A stretch of 26,144 bases of DNA from DASYRM01 sp036004405. Its GTDB lineage: Bacteria; Acidobacteriota; Vicinamibacteria; Vicinamibacterales; UBA2999. The translations under genes were made by a program, and so were the position numbers. The DNA is taken from the NCBI GenBank assembly GCA_036004405.1, contig DASYRM010000092.1, positions 1-26,144 of the forward strand, written 5' to 3'. Position 1 is the first letter of the stretch; each line of letters opens with the position of its first letter. This document shows, one piece after another, positions 7,028-14,679 of this stretch. Below the pieces are notes generated by a model. It saw nothing but the letters and a program-made list of their open reading frames with translations, ran no database searches and was not told the DNA's origin.

Positions 7028-7962
7028 GCGGACTTCGGCTGGAGCGCCACGGCGTCGGCGTCGCCGGCAAAGCGGGGCAGCTCCACGGTGAAGGTGGCGC
7101 CGCGCCCCTCGCCCTCGCTGTGGGCGAACACCCGGCCGCCGTGCGCGCGCGCGATCGCGCGCACGATGTAGAGCCCGAGCCCGGTGCCTTTGACCGCCTT
7201 CAATCCGAGCGGCTGCACCCGGTAGAAGCGGTTGAAGATGCGTTTGAGCTGCCGCTTCGGAATGCCGACGCCGCGATCCACGACGCGCACCCACACCGAG
7301 TGCGGCGCCGGCGACACCACCGCCACCGTGATGCGCACCATCTGGCCCGAGTACTTCACGGCGTTGTCGAGCAGGTTGGTGAGCACCGTCCGCAGCTCCT
7401 CGAGGTCCCCCTTCACGAGCAGCGACGCCGACTGCTGGATCTGCAGTTCCACCGCGTCGGGCTGCAGGTGGTGACGGAGCCGTGCCAGCTCGACGCAGTC
7501 GCGCGCGAGCGCGGCAATGTCCACCACCGCGGCACGCGCTCCCGATGCGCCGGGCTTCTCGCGCAGCACGCCGGCTTTGAGCACCTGGTTGACCGTGTTG
7601 TGCAGGCGGTCGGCGTCCGCCAGCATGATGTTGTAGAACTCGCGCCGCTGCGCGTCGTTGACGTCGCGCGACTGGAGCGTCTCGAGGTAGAGCCGCATCG
7701 ACGCGATCGGCGTCTTGAGCTCGTGGGTGACGGCGTTGATGAAGCTGTCGTGCTCTTCGTTGCGCTTGATCTCCATCACCAGGAACACCGTGTAGACGAT
7801 GAGCCCGGCGATGATGAGCCCGAAAAGCACCATGCCGAAGACGAGCGCCGCCAGGCGCCGTCCGCTGATGAGAATCCAGCCGACGTTGAGGGAAACCGCG
7901 GCCGCGACCAGCAGGACGCACAGCGTCACGAAGAACGCGATGGTCTTCTGGCGCCGGGTCAT
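7024..7962 (-). CDS. Membrane sensor histidine kinase with almost no external loop
   Basis: A 312-residue kinase. Two membrane segments lie at about 8-32 and 38-62, joined by a loop of only about five residues. There is no periplasmic, PAS or HAMP domain. HisKA holds the phosphorylated His80 in VTHELKTP. The ATPase domain has the N-box NLLDNAVKYS (196-205), DRGVGIP (229-235) and GTGLGLYIV (259-267). All catalytic motifs are intact. Kinases of this shape (intramembrane-sensing type) are thought to read the state of the membrane or a membrane partner rather than a soluble ligand. The gene lies 55 bases after a fatty-acid desaturase and overlaps its regulator. No clear ribosome site precedes ATG 7962; the downstream part of the frame starts well inside the first helix, so this start is favoured. 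Confidence 0.94.
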   Translation of the reverse strand: MTRRQKTIAFFVTLCVLLVAAAVSLNVGWILISGRRLAALVFGMVLFGLIIAGLIVYTVFLVMEIKRNEEHDSFINAVTHELKTPIASMRLYLETLQSRDVNDAQRREFYNIMLADADRLHNTVNQVLKAGVLREKPGASGARAAVVDIAALARDCVELARLRHHLQPDAVELQIQQSASLLVKGDLEELRTVLTNLLDNAVKYSGQMVRITVAVVSPAPHSVWVRVVDRGVGIPKRQLKRIFNRFYRVQPLGLKAVKGTGLGLYIVRAIARAHGGRVFAHSEGEGRGATFTVELPRFAGDADAVALQPKSA

Positions 7963-7984
7963 GGCGCCATTTTAGGTCGGGTGG

Positions 7985-8012
7985 GTCAGGCAGGCTACCT
8001 GGCCTACCTGAC
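7985..8012. repeat. Hairpin in the desaturase-kinase spacer
   Basis: GTCAGGCAGGC (7985-7995) pairs with GCCTACCTGAC (8002-8012) with one mismatch and a 6-nt loop. It occupies about half of the 55-bp gap between the desaturase stop and the kinase start. It could attenuate or process the transcript between the two genes. There is no T-run after it on the minus strand, so full termination is unlikely. Confidence 0.6.
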
Positions 8013-8017
8013 AGGTT

Positions 8018-8905
8018 TCAGGCCGTGGCTTCCTCGGGGATCATCCGCTCGTTCTCCTCGTGCGGAACGGGCTGCTTGATCTTGGCCACCTTGACGTCCC
8101 AGGCCCAGCCCACGGACTTGAGCAGGCTGATGAAGACCCAGTTGAGGTCGAACTCGTACCACGCCAGTCCGTGGCGGGCGCTGGTCGGGTGGGCATGATG
8201 GTTGTTGTGCCAGCCCTCGCCGAACGCCAGGAGTGCCACCCACCAGTTGTTGGTGGAGTCGTCACGCGTCTGGAACCGGCGGCTGCCCCAGAGGTGCGTG
8301 GCCGAGTTGACGAGCCAGGTGGCGTGCAGGCCCCATGTGGTCCGGAAGAAGATGCCCCAGAGCACGTAGGTCCAGCCGCCGAAGGCCAGCAGAGCAAAGC
8401 CGACCACCACGTTCGTCATCCAGTGCCACTTGGACAGCCACAGGTGGAACGGATCGCGCGCCAGGTCGGGCACGTAGCGCGCCAGGACCGAGGCGTCGTG
8501 GTGCAGCCCCTCACCGCGGATGATCCAGCCCATGTGCGCCCAGTAGGTGCCTTCGCGCGGCGTGTGCGGATCGCCTTCCTTGTCCGAGCGCTGATGGTGG
8601 ATGCGGTGCGTGGCCACCCAGAAGATCGGCCCGCCCTCGAGCGCGAGCGTGCCGCAGATGGTGAGGAAATACTCCATCCACTTGTGCGTCTTGTAGCTGC
8701 GGTGGGTCAGCAGGCGGTGGTACGACATGCCGATGCCGAGACTTCCCGCGATAACGTAGAGGACGAAGGCGACGGCGATGGCCCCGTAATCGATGTAGAA
8801 CAGGGCGGCAATGGCGCCGATGTGAAATGCGGTCATCGCGATGGCGGTGATCCAGTTCACGCCCCGCTGGTGTTTGCGCCCGTACAACAGATTCACAGTG
8901 GCCAT
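8018..8905 (-). CDS. Membrane acyl-CoA (delta-9 type) fatty-acid desaturase
   Basis: A 295-residue di-iron membrane desaturase of the OLE1/stearoyl-CoA desaturase class, which inserts a double bond into saturated acyl chains using O2. The three histidine boxes are complete: HRLLTH (63-68), HRIHH (100-104) and HNNHH (233-237). Hydrophobic segments lie at about 18-57, 80-97 and 160-200, as in the family. There is no cytochrome b5 domain, so a separate electron donor is needed; none is in this window. ATG 8905 is the first in-frame start and has AGGAGG 13 bases upstream, a rather long spacing. It is first in a run of five minus-strand genes leading through a two-component system to htpX. It is divergent from the cysteine-cluster gene at 9013. 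Confidence 0.95.
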   Translation of the reverse strand: MATVNLLYGRKHQRGVNWITAIAMTAFHIGAIAALFYIDYGAIAVAFVLYVIAGSLGIGMSYHRLLTHRSYKTHKWMEYFLTICGTLALEGGPIFWVATHRIHHQRSDKEGDPHTPREGTYWAHMGWIIRGEGLHHDASVLARYVPDLARDPFHLWLSKWHWMTNVVVGFALLAFGGWTYVLWGIFFRTTWGLHATWLVNSATHLWGSRRFQTRDDSTNNWWVALLAFGEGWHNNHHAHPTSARHGLAWYEFDLNWVFISLLKSVGWAWDVKVAKIKQPVPHEENERMIPEEATA

Positions 8906-9012
8906 GGACGACGGTCTTCCTCCTCTAGGTGTTTCGTAACGTCGGAATTGGACGATAGCAGGGCGGCGCCCCCGCGACTGTAATAGTTGTGTAAGAGGTA
9001 TCGAACTCGTTG

Positions 9013-10155
9013 ATGGACAGCCACTTGCGCCAGAAACCCGGGAAAGTCCGGGCTCTCAGCATCCACGCCGACTACCGCTGCCGTCATTCGGGCGTCTGCT
9101 GCACGCTGCACTGGGACGTGCCCATGGCGCTGCCCGTCTACCGCTCCCTCAAGGAGGCCGTGGCGACCGGGCGTCTCAAGACGTCGTCCGAGGCCGCAGG
9201 GCTCGATCCGTTCGTCGTCAACCCGGAGCTGCCCGAAGACGAGGCGGCCATCTTCGAACGCGTCGATTCCGGCGCCTGCGTGTTCTTCGACCGGGGGTCG
9301 CGGCTGTGCCTGGTGCACCGCGACCTGGGCGAGGAGGCGCTGGCCACGACGTGCCGGACCTTTCCCCGCCTGGCGGTGCAGGACGCGCGCGGCACGTTCA
9401 TCACGCTTTCGCACTTCTGCCCCACGGCCGCGTCGCAGCTCTTTCGCGATGACGTGGCGTTGGGAATCGTGGACAGCCCGGCGTCGTTTCCGCCCGCCGA
9501 CTACGACGGCCTCACGGTGACCGATGGCGATCTGCCGCCGCTGCTGCGGCCGGATGTGCTGATGGACGGCGACGGCTACACCGCGTGGGAACGCCACATG
9601 GTGGACGTGTGCGCGGCGGCCGGCAGCGCCGAAGCCGCGGTGGCGACGCTGGCGCGCGATGCGTCAGTGCTGCGCGAGTGGACCGGCGGCGGCGAACCGC
9701 TGAACGCGGTTGTCGCGCGGCTGCCTCGGGAGGTCGTGGCCGCGGCACCGCCCGCGACGCTCGACGCCAGCCTGCGCGCGCACGCCGAGGCGATGACGTG
9801 CGTGCCGGACGATCTCAAGCCGGAGCCGGACGAACACGGGCTCGCGACGGCGTACCAGCGCTTCGTCCGCTTCGCGTGGCCGGAGTTCTCGCGCCCGCTG
9901 CGGCATTACGTTGCCGCCAAGGCCTTCGCGTCGTGGACGGCGTATCAGGGGCGCGGCGTCGCGACGATCGTTCGCGGGATCGACGCCGCGCTGGCAGTCC
10001 TGCGCGTCGAAGCGGCGCGTCAATGCCGCGCCGCCAACGCCCCGCTCGACGCCGACCGGCTGAAGGAGGCGATCAGGGCGGCGGACTTCCTGCTGAACCA
10101 CCTCGCCACCGGCGATGCGCTCGCAGCGGCCTGGTCGATTGTGGAGGCGGAGTAG
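9013..10155 (+). CDS. FliB/YkgJ-like cysteine-cluster protein
   Basis: A 380-residue cytoplasmic protein with a conserved cysteine pattern: C23-x5-C29-C30 in YRCRHSGVCC, then C89, C99, C114 (in TTCRTFPR) and C136 (in SHFCPTA). The segment CLVHRDLGEEALATTCRTFPR and the preceding CC match the metal/Fe-S cluster region shared by YkgJ-type proteins (PF03692) and FliB, the flagellin lysine N-methylase. The remaining 240 residues are Ala-rich helices without a motif I know. No flagellar gene is visible nearby, so a flagellin role is unsupported; binding of Zn or an Fe-S cluster is the safe statement. An in-frame TTG precedes ATG 9013 directly; ATG is preferred. The stop (10153-10155) lies inside the repeat at 10146-10231. 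Confidence 0.8.
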   Translation: MDSHLRQKPGKVRALSIHADYRCRHSGVCCTLHWDVPMALPVYRSLKEAVATGRLKTSSEAAGLDPFVVNPELPEDEAAIFERVDSGACVFFDRGSRLCLVHRDLGEEALATTCRTFPRLAVQDARGTFITLSHFCPTAASQLFRDDVALGIVDSPASFPPADYDGLTVTDGDLPPLLRPDVLMDGDGYTAWERHMVDVCAAAGSAEAAVATLARDASVLREWTGGGEPLNAVVARLPREVVAAAPPATLDASLRAHAEAMTCVPDDLKPEPDEHGLATAYQRFVRFAWPEFSRPLRHYVAAKAFASWTAYQGRGVATIVRGIDAALAVLRVEAARQCRAANAPLDADRLKEAIRAADFLLNHLATGDALAAAWSIVEAE

Positions 10156-10231
10156 GCAGAGAGGGCAGAGAGGGCAGAGAGGGAAATGCTTTCCCTTCTC
10201 CGCTCACTCTGCTTTCTCCGCCTACTCCGCC
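10146..10231. repeat. Purine-rich inverted repeat with 9-nt units (copy 2), between convergent genes
   Basis: The left arm (10146-10186) is GGCGGAGTA plus three GGCAGAGAG units and GGAAA. The loop is TGC. The right arm (10190-10231) is the complement of GGCGGAGTA, GGCGGAGAA, AGCAGAGTG, AGCGGAGAA and GGGAAA. Arms of about 41 nt give a long near-perfect stem. Both outer units carry TAG in frame, one ending the cysteine-cluster gene and the other ending xth. It is a candidate bidirectional terminator or 3' mRNA protector. Confidence 0.85.
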
Positions 10232-10989
10232 ACTGTGTCGTCGTCAGCGAAGACAGCGACGACTGGACCATGGTCGCTGGTGCCGAATTCGCGCTGCACG
10301 ACGCACGATTCGGCACCGGCCGCCAGAGCAGCCGAGGCCAGGACGTAATCGAGCCGCCAGCCGATGTTGCGCTGCCGCATGCTGCGCCACGGCGCCCACC
10401 ACGTGAACAGGTCGGCGTCGTCCGGGTGCAGCGTGCGCTGCACGTCGACCAGCCCGCGGCCGATGATGCGCTCGATGAGCGCGCGCTCCTCGGGCAGCTG
10501 GCCGGTGGCGCGCGGCTTCCGTTCTTTCGGATGCACGTCCATGTCCGTGCGCGTCACGTTCATGTCGCCGCACATGACCAGCGGCTGGCCCGCGGCCTCG
10601 AACTCGGCGGCGTAGGCGTCCATGGCCTCGAGGAACCGCATCTTGGCCGCGAAGTCCTTGCCGCCGTTGGGCACGTAGATCGAGGCCACGGTCGCCTGCG
10701 GCAGCGTCACGGTGACGATGCGCTGCTCGAAGTCGAACGGCGGGTGCAGGAACGAGGGCGACTCCACGTGGTGGTCTTTCCGCACCAGCAGGCCGACCCC
10801 CGAGTAGCCTTTGCCGCCGTGCCAGTAGGACCAGTAGCCCTCGGTGTCGGCCAGCCAGAGCGGCAGCTGGTCGAGCGACGCCTTGATCTCCTGCAGGCAC
10901 AGCACGTCGGGACGCTCGCGTTCGAGCAGCTCCTGCAGCTCGGACTGGCGGGCGCGGATGCCGTTGACGTTCCAGGTCGCGATCTTCAT
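10222..10989 (-). CDS. xth: Exodeoxyribonuclease III (AP endonuclease)
   Basis: A 255-residue enzyme of the ExoIII/APE1 family that cuts 5' to abasic sites and removes 3' blocking groups in base-excision repair. All active-site residues are present: Asn7 in TWNVNG, Glu34 in LQEIK, Tyr105 in SIYVPNG, Asp142 and Asn144 in GDMN, Asp214 in WRLDY, and the terminal SDHGP (Asp239, His240). Length is typical. ATG 10989 (MKIATWNVNGIRAR) is the standard family start; an upstream in-frame TTG at 11010 would put the start inside a strong hairpin. No clear ribosome site precedes the ATG, and the hairpin at 10997-11023 lies directly upstream. The stop codon (10224-10222) is inside the purine-rich repeat. 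Confidence 0.97.
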   Translation of the reverse strand: MKIATWNVNGIRARQSELQELLERERPDVLCLQEIKASLDQLPLWLADTEGYWSYWHGGKGYSGVGLLVRKDHHVESPSFLHPPFDFEQRIVTVTLPQATVASIYVPNGGKDFAAKMRFLEAMDAYAAEFEAAGQPLVMCGDMNVTRTDMDVHPKERKPRATGQLPEERALIERIIGRGLVDVQRTLHPDDADLFTWWAPWRSMRQRNIGWRLDYVLASAALAAGAESCVVQREFGTSDHGPVVAVFADDDTVAE

Positions 10990-10996
10990 GGGAAGG

Positions 10997-11075
10997 CGCG
11001 GTCCGCTCAAAACGCGGACCGCGAGCAGTATCTGGCAAACCGGCTTAACGCCGGTTCGCTATTAGAGTGTAGCGA
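10997..11075. repeat. Three consecutive palindromes in the xth-GNAT divergent spacer
   Basis: The palindromes are: CGCGGTCCGC (10997-11006) with GCGGACCGCG (11014-11023), 7-nt loop; AACCGGC (11038-11044) with GCCGGTT (11050-11056), 5-nt loop; and TCGCTA (11056-11061) with TAGCGA (11070-11075). They fill most of the 88-bp divergent spacer. They could be operators, a structured leader, or another short interspersed repeat. No good -35/-10 pair stands out. Confidence 0.65.
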
Positions 11076-11077
11076 GA

Positions 11078-11890
11078 ATGCTCCATGCAACGCTGGAACT
11101 CGCGCGCCGGATCGATCGTGCCGAGATCGATTTCTGCGCGCTCGCCTCCGGCGCCGGGCAGCCGGACGGCGTCGCCTCGCTCGAGGTTGCGGGCGGACGG
11201 GCGCTGTGTGCGTTTGCAGGCTCGCCGCTCAACAAGGTGCTCGGCCTCGGATTGGGCGCGGCGGTCGAGGATGCCGATCTCGACGTCATCGAGGCGTTCT
11301 ACGACGAGCGCGGCATTCCGGTGCAGATCGAGCTCTGCCCGCTCGCGGCGCCCGGCCTGGCCTCGCGGCTGACCAAGCGCGGCTATCGGCTTCAAGCGTT
11401 CGAGAACCAGCTCGCGCGCCGGCTGGGCGCGGAGGAGATATCCGCCCCGGCTCTTCGTGTGGCTCGGATCCCCCCCGATCTCGACGACCTGTGGCTGCGG
11501 GTGGTGGCGGCGGGATTCGCCGCTGCGGACGGATCGGGAGCGGCATCACCGCCACCGCCCTCCGACGTCGTCGATCACATTCGGCACGTGATGGCCGGGT
11601 TCGTTCATCCCGACTTCGAACGGTTGCTGGTCTGGGTGGGCGACGAGCCGGCTGGCGCCGCGTGCGCCTACGTGATGGACGGCGTCCTTGGCATCACCGG
11701 GACGTCGACGCTGCCGGCGTTCCGGCGCCACGGCGTGCAGCAGGCGGCGGTGGCGCACGTGCTGCGCGACGCCGCCGGCCGCGCGGAGCTCGCGATGGCC
11801 ACCGTGGAACCGGGCAGCATCTCGCAGCGCAACTTCGAGCGGTTCGGCTTCCAGGTGGTTTACACGCGCGCGATCTTCGTGCTCGACTGA
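11078..11890 (+). CDS. GNAT family N-acetyltransferase
   Basis: A 270-residue cytoplasmic protein. The C-terminal half (about 135-270) has the GNAT fold signals: a beta strand AGAACAYVMDGVLGITGTSTLP, the acetyl-CoA loop region FRRHGVQQAAVAHVL (Arg-Arg-x-Gly-x-x-x-Ala), and the terminal NFERFGFQVVYTRAIF. The N-terminal half (about 1-125) looks like a degenerate second GNAT module, with VIEAFYDERGIPVQIELCPL and LTKRGYRLQAFENQL, a layout seen in two-domain GNATs. Substrate unknown. ATG 11078 has only a weak purine stretch upstream. The stop is 11 bases before the M14 peptidase start, so the two are probably co-transcribed, though a functional link is not evident. Confidence 0.85.
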   Translation: MLHATLELARRIDRAEIDFCALASGAGQPDGVASLEVAGGRALCAFAGSPLNKVLGLGLGAAVEDADLDVIEAFYDERGIPVQIELCPLAAPGLASRLTKRGYRLQAFENQLARRLGAEEISAPALRVARIPPDLDDLWLRVVAAGFAAADGSGAASPPPPSDVVDHIRHVMAGFVHPDFERLLVWVGDEPAGAACAYVMDGVLGITGTSTLPAFRRHGVQQAAVAHVLRDAAGRAELAMATVEPGSISQRNFERFGFQVVYTRAIFVLD

Positions 11891-11901
11891 ACGGATTCCC
11901 G

Positions 11902-14631
11902 ATGCGCCTGCGCGCCCTGCTGCTCGTGGTCCCGTTTGCGGCGTTGGCGTTTGCGCCGGCGCAGACGCAGTCTCGTGCCGCGGTGACGTCGCCGCGCGAC
12001 GCCTTCGGATCGGCCATCGGCGACGACTACTTTCTCGCCACCTACAGTCAGCTCGAGTCGTACTGGAAGGCCCTCGATCGCGAGTCCGACCGCATGTCGC
12101 TGGTGGACATCGGGCGCACCGAAGAAGGCCGCACCCAGTGGATGGCGGTGGTGAGCGCGCCCGAGAACCTGGCGCGCCTCGATCGCTATCGCGAGATCGC
12201 CTCACGGCTGGCGCATGCCGACGGTCTGACGCCCGACGCCGCTCGCGCGCTGGCGCAGGAGGGCAAGGCGGTGGTGTGGATCGATGGCGGGCTGCACGCC
12301 AACGAGGTGCTGGGCGCGCAGCAGCTGATCGAGCAGGTCTACCAGCTGGCCAGCGCGTCGGACGAGGAGACGGGGCGCATTCTGCGCGACGTCATCGTGC
12401 TTGCCGTGCACGCCAACCCGGACGGGCACGAGCTGGTGGCGAACTGGTACATGCGCGCCGCCGATCCACGCAAGCGGTCGCTGGCCGGCGTGCCGCGCGC
12501 GTATCAGAAATACGTCGGACACGACAACAATCGCGACTTCTATCTCTCGAGCCAGGCTGAGACGCGGAACATGAACCGCGTGCTCTACCGCGAGTGGTTT
12601 CCGCAGATCGTCTACAACCACCACCAGTCGGGTCCGCCCGGCACGGTGATGTTCGCGCCGCCGTTCCGGGATCCGTTCAACTACGTCTTCGATCCGCTGA
12701 TCCCTGCCAGCATCGATCTGGTGGGCGCGGTCATGCAGGCGCGGTTTGCCGCCGAAGGGAAGCCGGGGGTGACGACCCGCGGCGGCTCCACCTACTCGAC
12801 CTGGTGGAACGGCGGCCTCCGCACCACGGCGTACTTCCATAACCAGATCGGCCTGCTCACCGAGACCATCGGCGACCCCACGCCGACAGCCATCCGCTTC
12901 GTGCCAGAGCGCCAGCTGCCGAGCAGCGCGCTGCCGTTTCCCATTGCGCCGCAGCCGTGGCACTTCCGCCAGTCGATCGACTACTCGCTCACGGCCAATC
13001 GCGCCGTGCTGGATTTCGCCTCGCGCTACCGCGAGACGCTCCTCTTCAACGCCTATCAGATGGGGAAGAACGCCATCGACCGCGGCAGCCGCGACTCGTG
13101 GACGGCGTCGCCGCGGCGGGTGGAAGCGGCGAAGGCCGACGCCGAGGCGGCGGGCTCGCCGTCGCCGGACACGTTCGAGCGCCTCTTCCGCGATCCCCAG
13201 CAGCGCGATCCTCGCGGCTACATCCTGCCGTCGGATCAGCCGGATTTCCTCACGGCCACCAAGTTCGTCGGCGCGCTGCTCGACGGCGGCATCACAGTGC
13301 AGCGGGCGACCGCCGGGTTCGCCGTGCAGGGCCGCCGGTATCCGGCCGGATCGTTCGTCGTCAAGACGGCGCAGGCGTTCCGGCCGCACGTCCTCGACAT
13401 GTTCGAGCCGCAGGAGCACCCGAACGACGTGGCCTATCCAGGCGGGCCGCCGGTGCCCCCGTACGACAACGCCGGCTGGACGCTGGCGTTCCAGATGGGC
13501 GTGAAGTTCGACCGCGTGCTCGACGCCTTCGACGGCCCGTTCGAAACGGTGACGGCCGCGACGCCGCCGCCCGGCGCGGTGCGCCCCTCGACTTTGCTCG
13601 GGGCGAGCGACGCGGCCGCCTACCTGGTGAGCCATCACCAGAACGATGCCTTCGTTGCCGTCAATCGCCTGCTGCGCGCCGGGGCGGAGGTCTACTGGCC
13701 GGCGGATCGCAGCGCGGGCGGCGCGCCAGGCGGCACGGGCGTGATGGTCGTCCCGGCCACGAGCGCCGTGCGGCCGGTGCTCGACAAGGCGGCCGCCGAC
13801 CTGGGTCTTGTCTTCACCGGCGTGCCGGCGCGTCCAGCGGGACCGGCGCTGAGGCTCCGGCCGGCGCGCGTCGCGCTCTGGGACCGCTACGGCGGATCGA
13901 CTGCCAGCGGCTGGATCCGCTGGCTGCTCGAGCGCTACGAGTTTCCGTTCGAGCTCGTCTATCCGCGCACGCTCGACGAGCCGGGGCTCTCCACCCGCTT
14001 CGACGTGGTCATCCTTCCAAGCGAGGCGGTGCCGGCGGCCGACGGGCGCCGGGCGGACGGTCCCTTCGTGCCCGACGACGCCCCCGAGGAGTTCCGCCTG
14101 CGCGCCGGGGCGATCTCGTGGGGCCGCACCGTGCCGCGCTTGAAGCAGTTCGTCGAAGAAGGCGGCACGCTGATCCTGATCGGCGGCGCGGCGGCCATCG
14201 CCGAGCGCCTCGGTATCGGTGTATCGAACGCGCTGGTCGAGACGCGGGCCGACGGCACGCGTGTGCCGCTGTCGCGCGACAAGCACTACGTGCCGGGTTC
14301 GGTACTGCGCGTCGCCGTGGACAACACGGTGCCGGTCGGCTACGGGTTCGAGCGCGACGTGGACGTCTTCTTCGACGCCAGCCCGGTGTTCAGGCTCGAC
14401 CCCGGGGCCGCGTCACGCCGCGTGGCGTGGTATCCCAGCGCAGCGCCGATGCGCAGCGGCTGGGCGGTCGGACAGCGCTACTTGAACGGCGGCGCGGCAG
14501 TGATCGACGCGCCGCTCGGCCGCGGGCGCGTGCTCGTGTTCGGCCCCGAGATCACCTACCGCGGGCAGCCGCACGGCACGTTCAAGTTCCTGTTCAACGC
14601 CATCCTGTATTCGAAGGCCGTGCGGCAGTAG
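11902..14631 (+). CDS. Secreted M14 zinc carboxypeptidase-like protein with C-terminal Rossmann-like region
   Basis: A 909-residue protein with a signal peptide MRLRALLLVVPFAALAFAPA. The M14 domain (about 40-345) has zinc ligands His132 and Glu135 in DGGLHANE, HANPDGHE (170-177), the substrate-binding Arg211 in NNRDFY, the third ligand in YNHHQSG (His240/241), and the catalytic Glu321 in LLTETIG. It is therefore predicted active on peptide C termini or amidated substrates in the periplasm. The rest (about 400-909) has a flavodoxin/GATase-like region, ARVALWDRYGGSTASGWIRW, then FDVVILPSEAV and LKQFVEEGGTLILIGG, whose function is unknown. ATG 11902 is chosen because the signal peptide begins there; the frame is open far upstream only because it shadows other genes. 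The stop TAG (14629-14631) is part of a GTAGGGGC repeat. Confidence 0.93.
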   Translation: MRLRALLLVVPFAALAFAPAQTQSRAAVTSPRDAFGSAIGDDYFLATYSQLESYWKALDRESDRMSLVDIGRTEEGRTQWMAVVSAPENLARLDRYREIASRLAHADGLTPDAARALAQEGKAVVWIDGGLHANEVLGAQQLIEQVYQLASASDEETGRILRDVIVLAVHANPDGHELVANWYMRAADPRKRSLAGVPRAYQKYVGHDNNRDFYLSSQAETRNMNRVLYREWFPQIVYNHHQSGPPGTVMFAPPFRDPFNYVFDPLIPASIDLVGAVMQARFAAEGKPGVTTRGGSTYSTWWNGGLRTTAYFHNQIGLLTETIGDPTPTAIRFVPERQLPSSALPFPIAPQPWHFRQSIDYSLTANRAVLDFASRYRETLLFNAYQMGKNAIDRGSRDSWTASPRRVEAAKADAEAAGSPSPDTFERLFRDPQQRDPRGYILPSDQPDFLTATKFVGALLDGGITVQRATAGFAVQGRRYPAGSFVVKTAQAFRPHVLDMFEPQEHPNDVAYPGGPPVPPYDNAGWTLAFQMGVKFDRVLDAFDGPFETVTAATPPPGAVRPSTLLGASDAAAYLVSHHQNDAFVAVNRLLRAGAEVYWPADRSAGGAPGGTGVMVVPATSAVRPVLDKAAADLGLVFTGVPARPAGPALRLRPARVALWDRYGGSTASGWIRWLLERYEFPFELVYPRTLDEPGLSTRFDVVILPSEAVPAADGRRADGPFVPDDAPEEFRLRAGAISWGRTVPRLKQFVEEGGTLILIGGAAAIAERLGIGVSNALVETRADGTRVPLSRDKHYVPGSVLRVAVDNTVPVGYGFERDVDVFFDASPVFRLDPGAASRRVAWYPSAAPMRSGWAVGQRYLNGGAAVIDAPLGRGRVLVFGPEITYRGQPHGTFKFLFNAILYSKAVRQ

Positions 14632-14675
14632 GGGCCGCCCTCAGCTCGATCGTAGGGGCCGCCTTTAGGCGGCCC
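14628..14675. repeat. GTAGGGGC-type palindrome, one partial and one full copy
   Basis: A truncated copy GTAGGGGCCGCC (14628-14639) is followed by a full copy with stem GGGCCGCCT (14656-14664), TT, AGGCGGCCC (14667-14675). It lies between the convergent M14 gene and recQ. A second full example with different stem bases is at 21805-21834. The shared rule is GTAGGGGC, variable stem, TTTAG, complementary stem, GCCCG. Confidence 0.8.
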
Positions 14676-14679
14676 GTCC

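Noticed and set aside
7959..7970. A three-codon ORF (ATG GCG CCA TGA) overlapping the kinase start.
   Set aside because: It is too short to distinguish from chance and has no ribosome site.
10186..11901. Upstream extension of the M14 reading frame to a 1481-residue protein.
   Set aside because: The extension runs antisense to xth and out of frame through the GNAT gene. A clear signal peptide starts at 11902.
12202..14286. A 694-codon open frame on the minus strand opposite the M14 gene, and similar long antisense frames at 5088-6275, 14698-16524 and 21819-23471.
   Set aside because: They mirror confident genes in GC-rich DNA, where the antisense frame lacks stops by codon bias. Their translations are Arg/His/Ala-rich and show no family motif.
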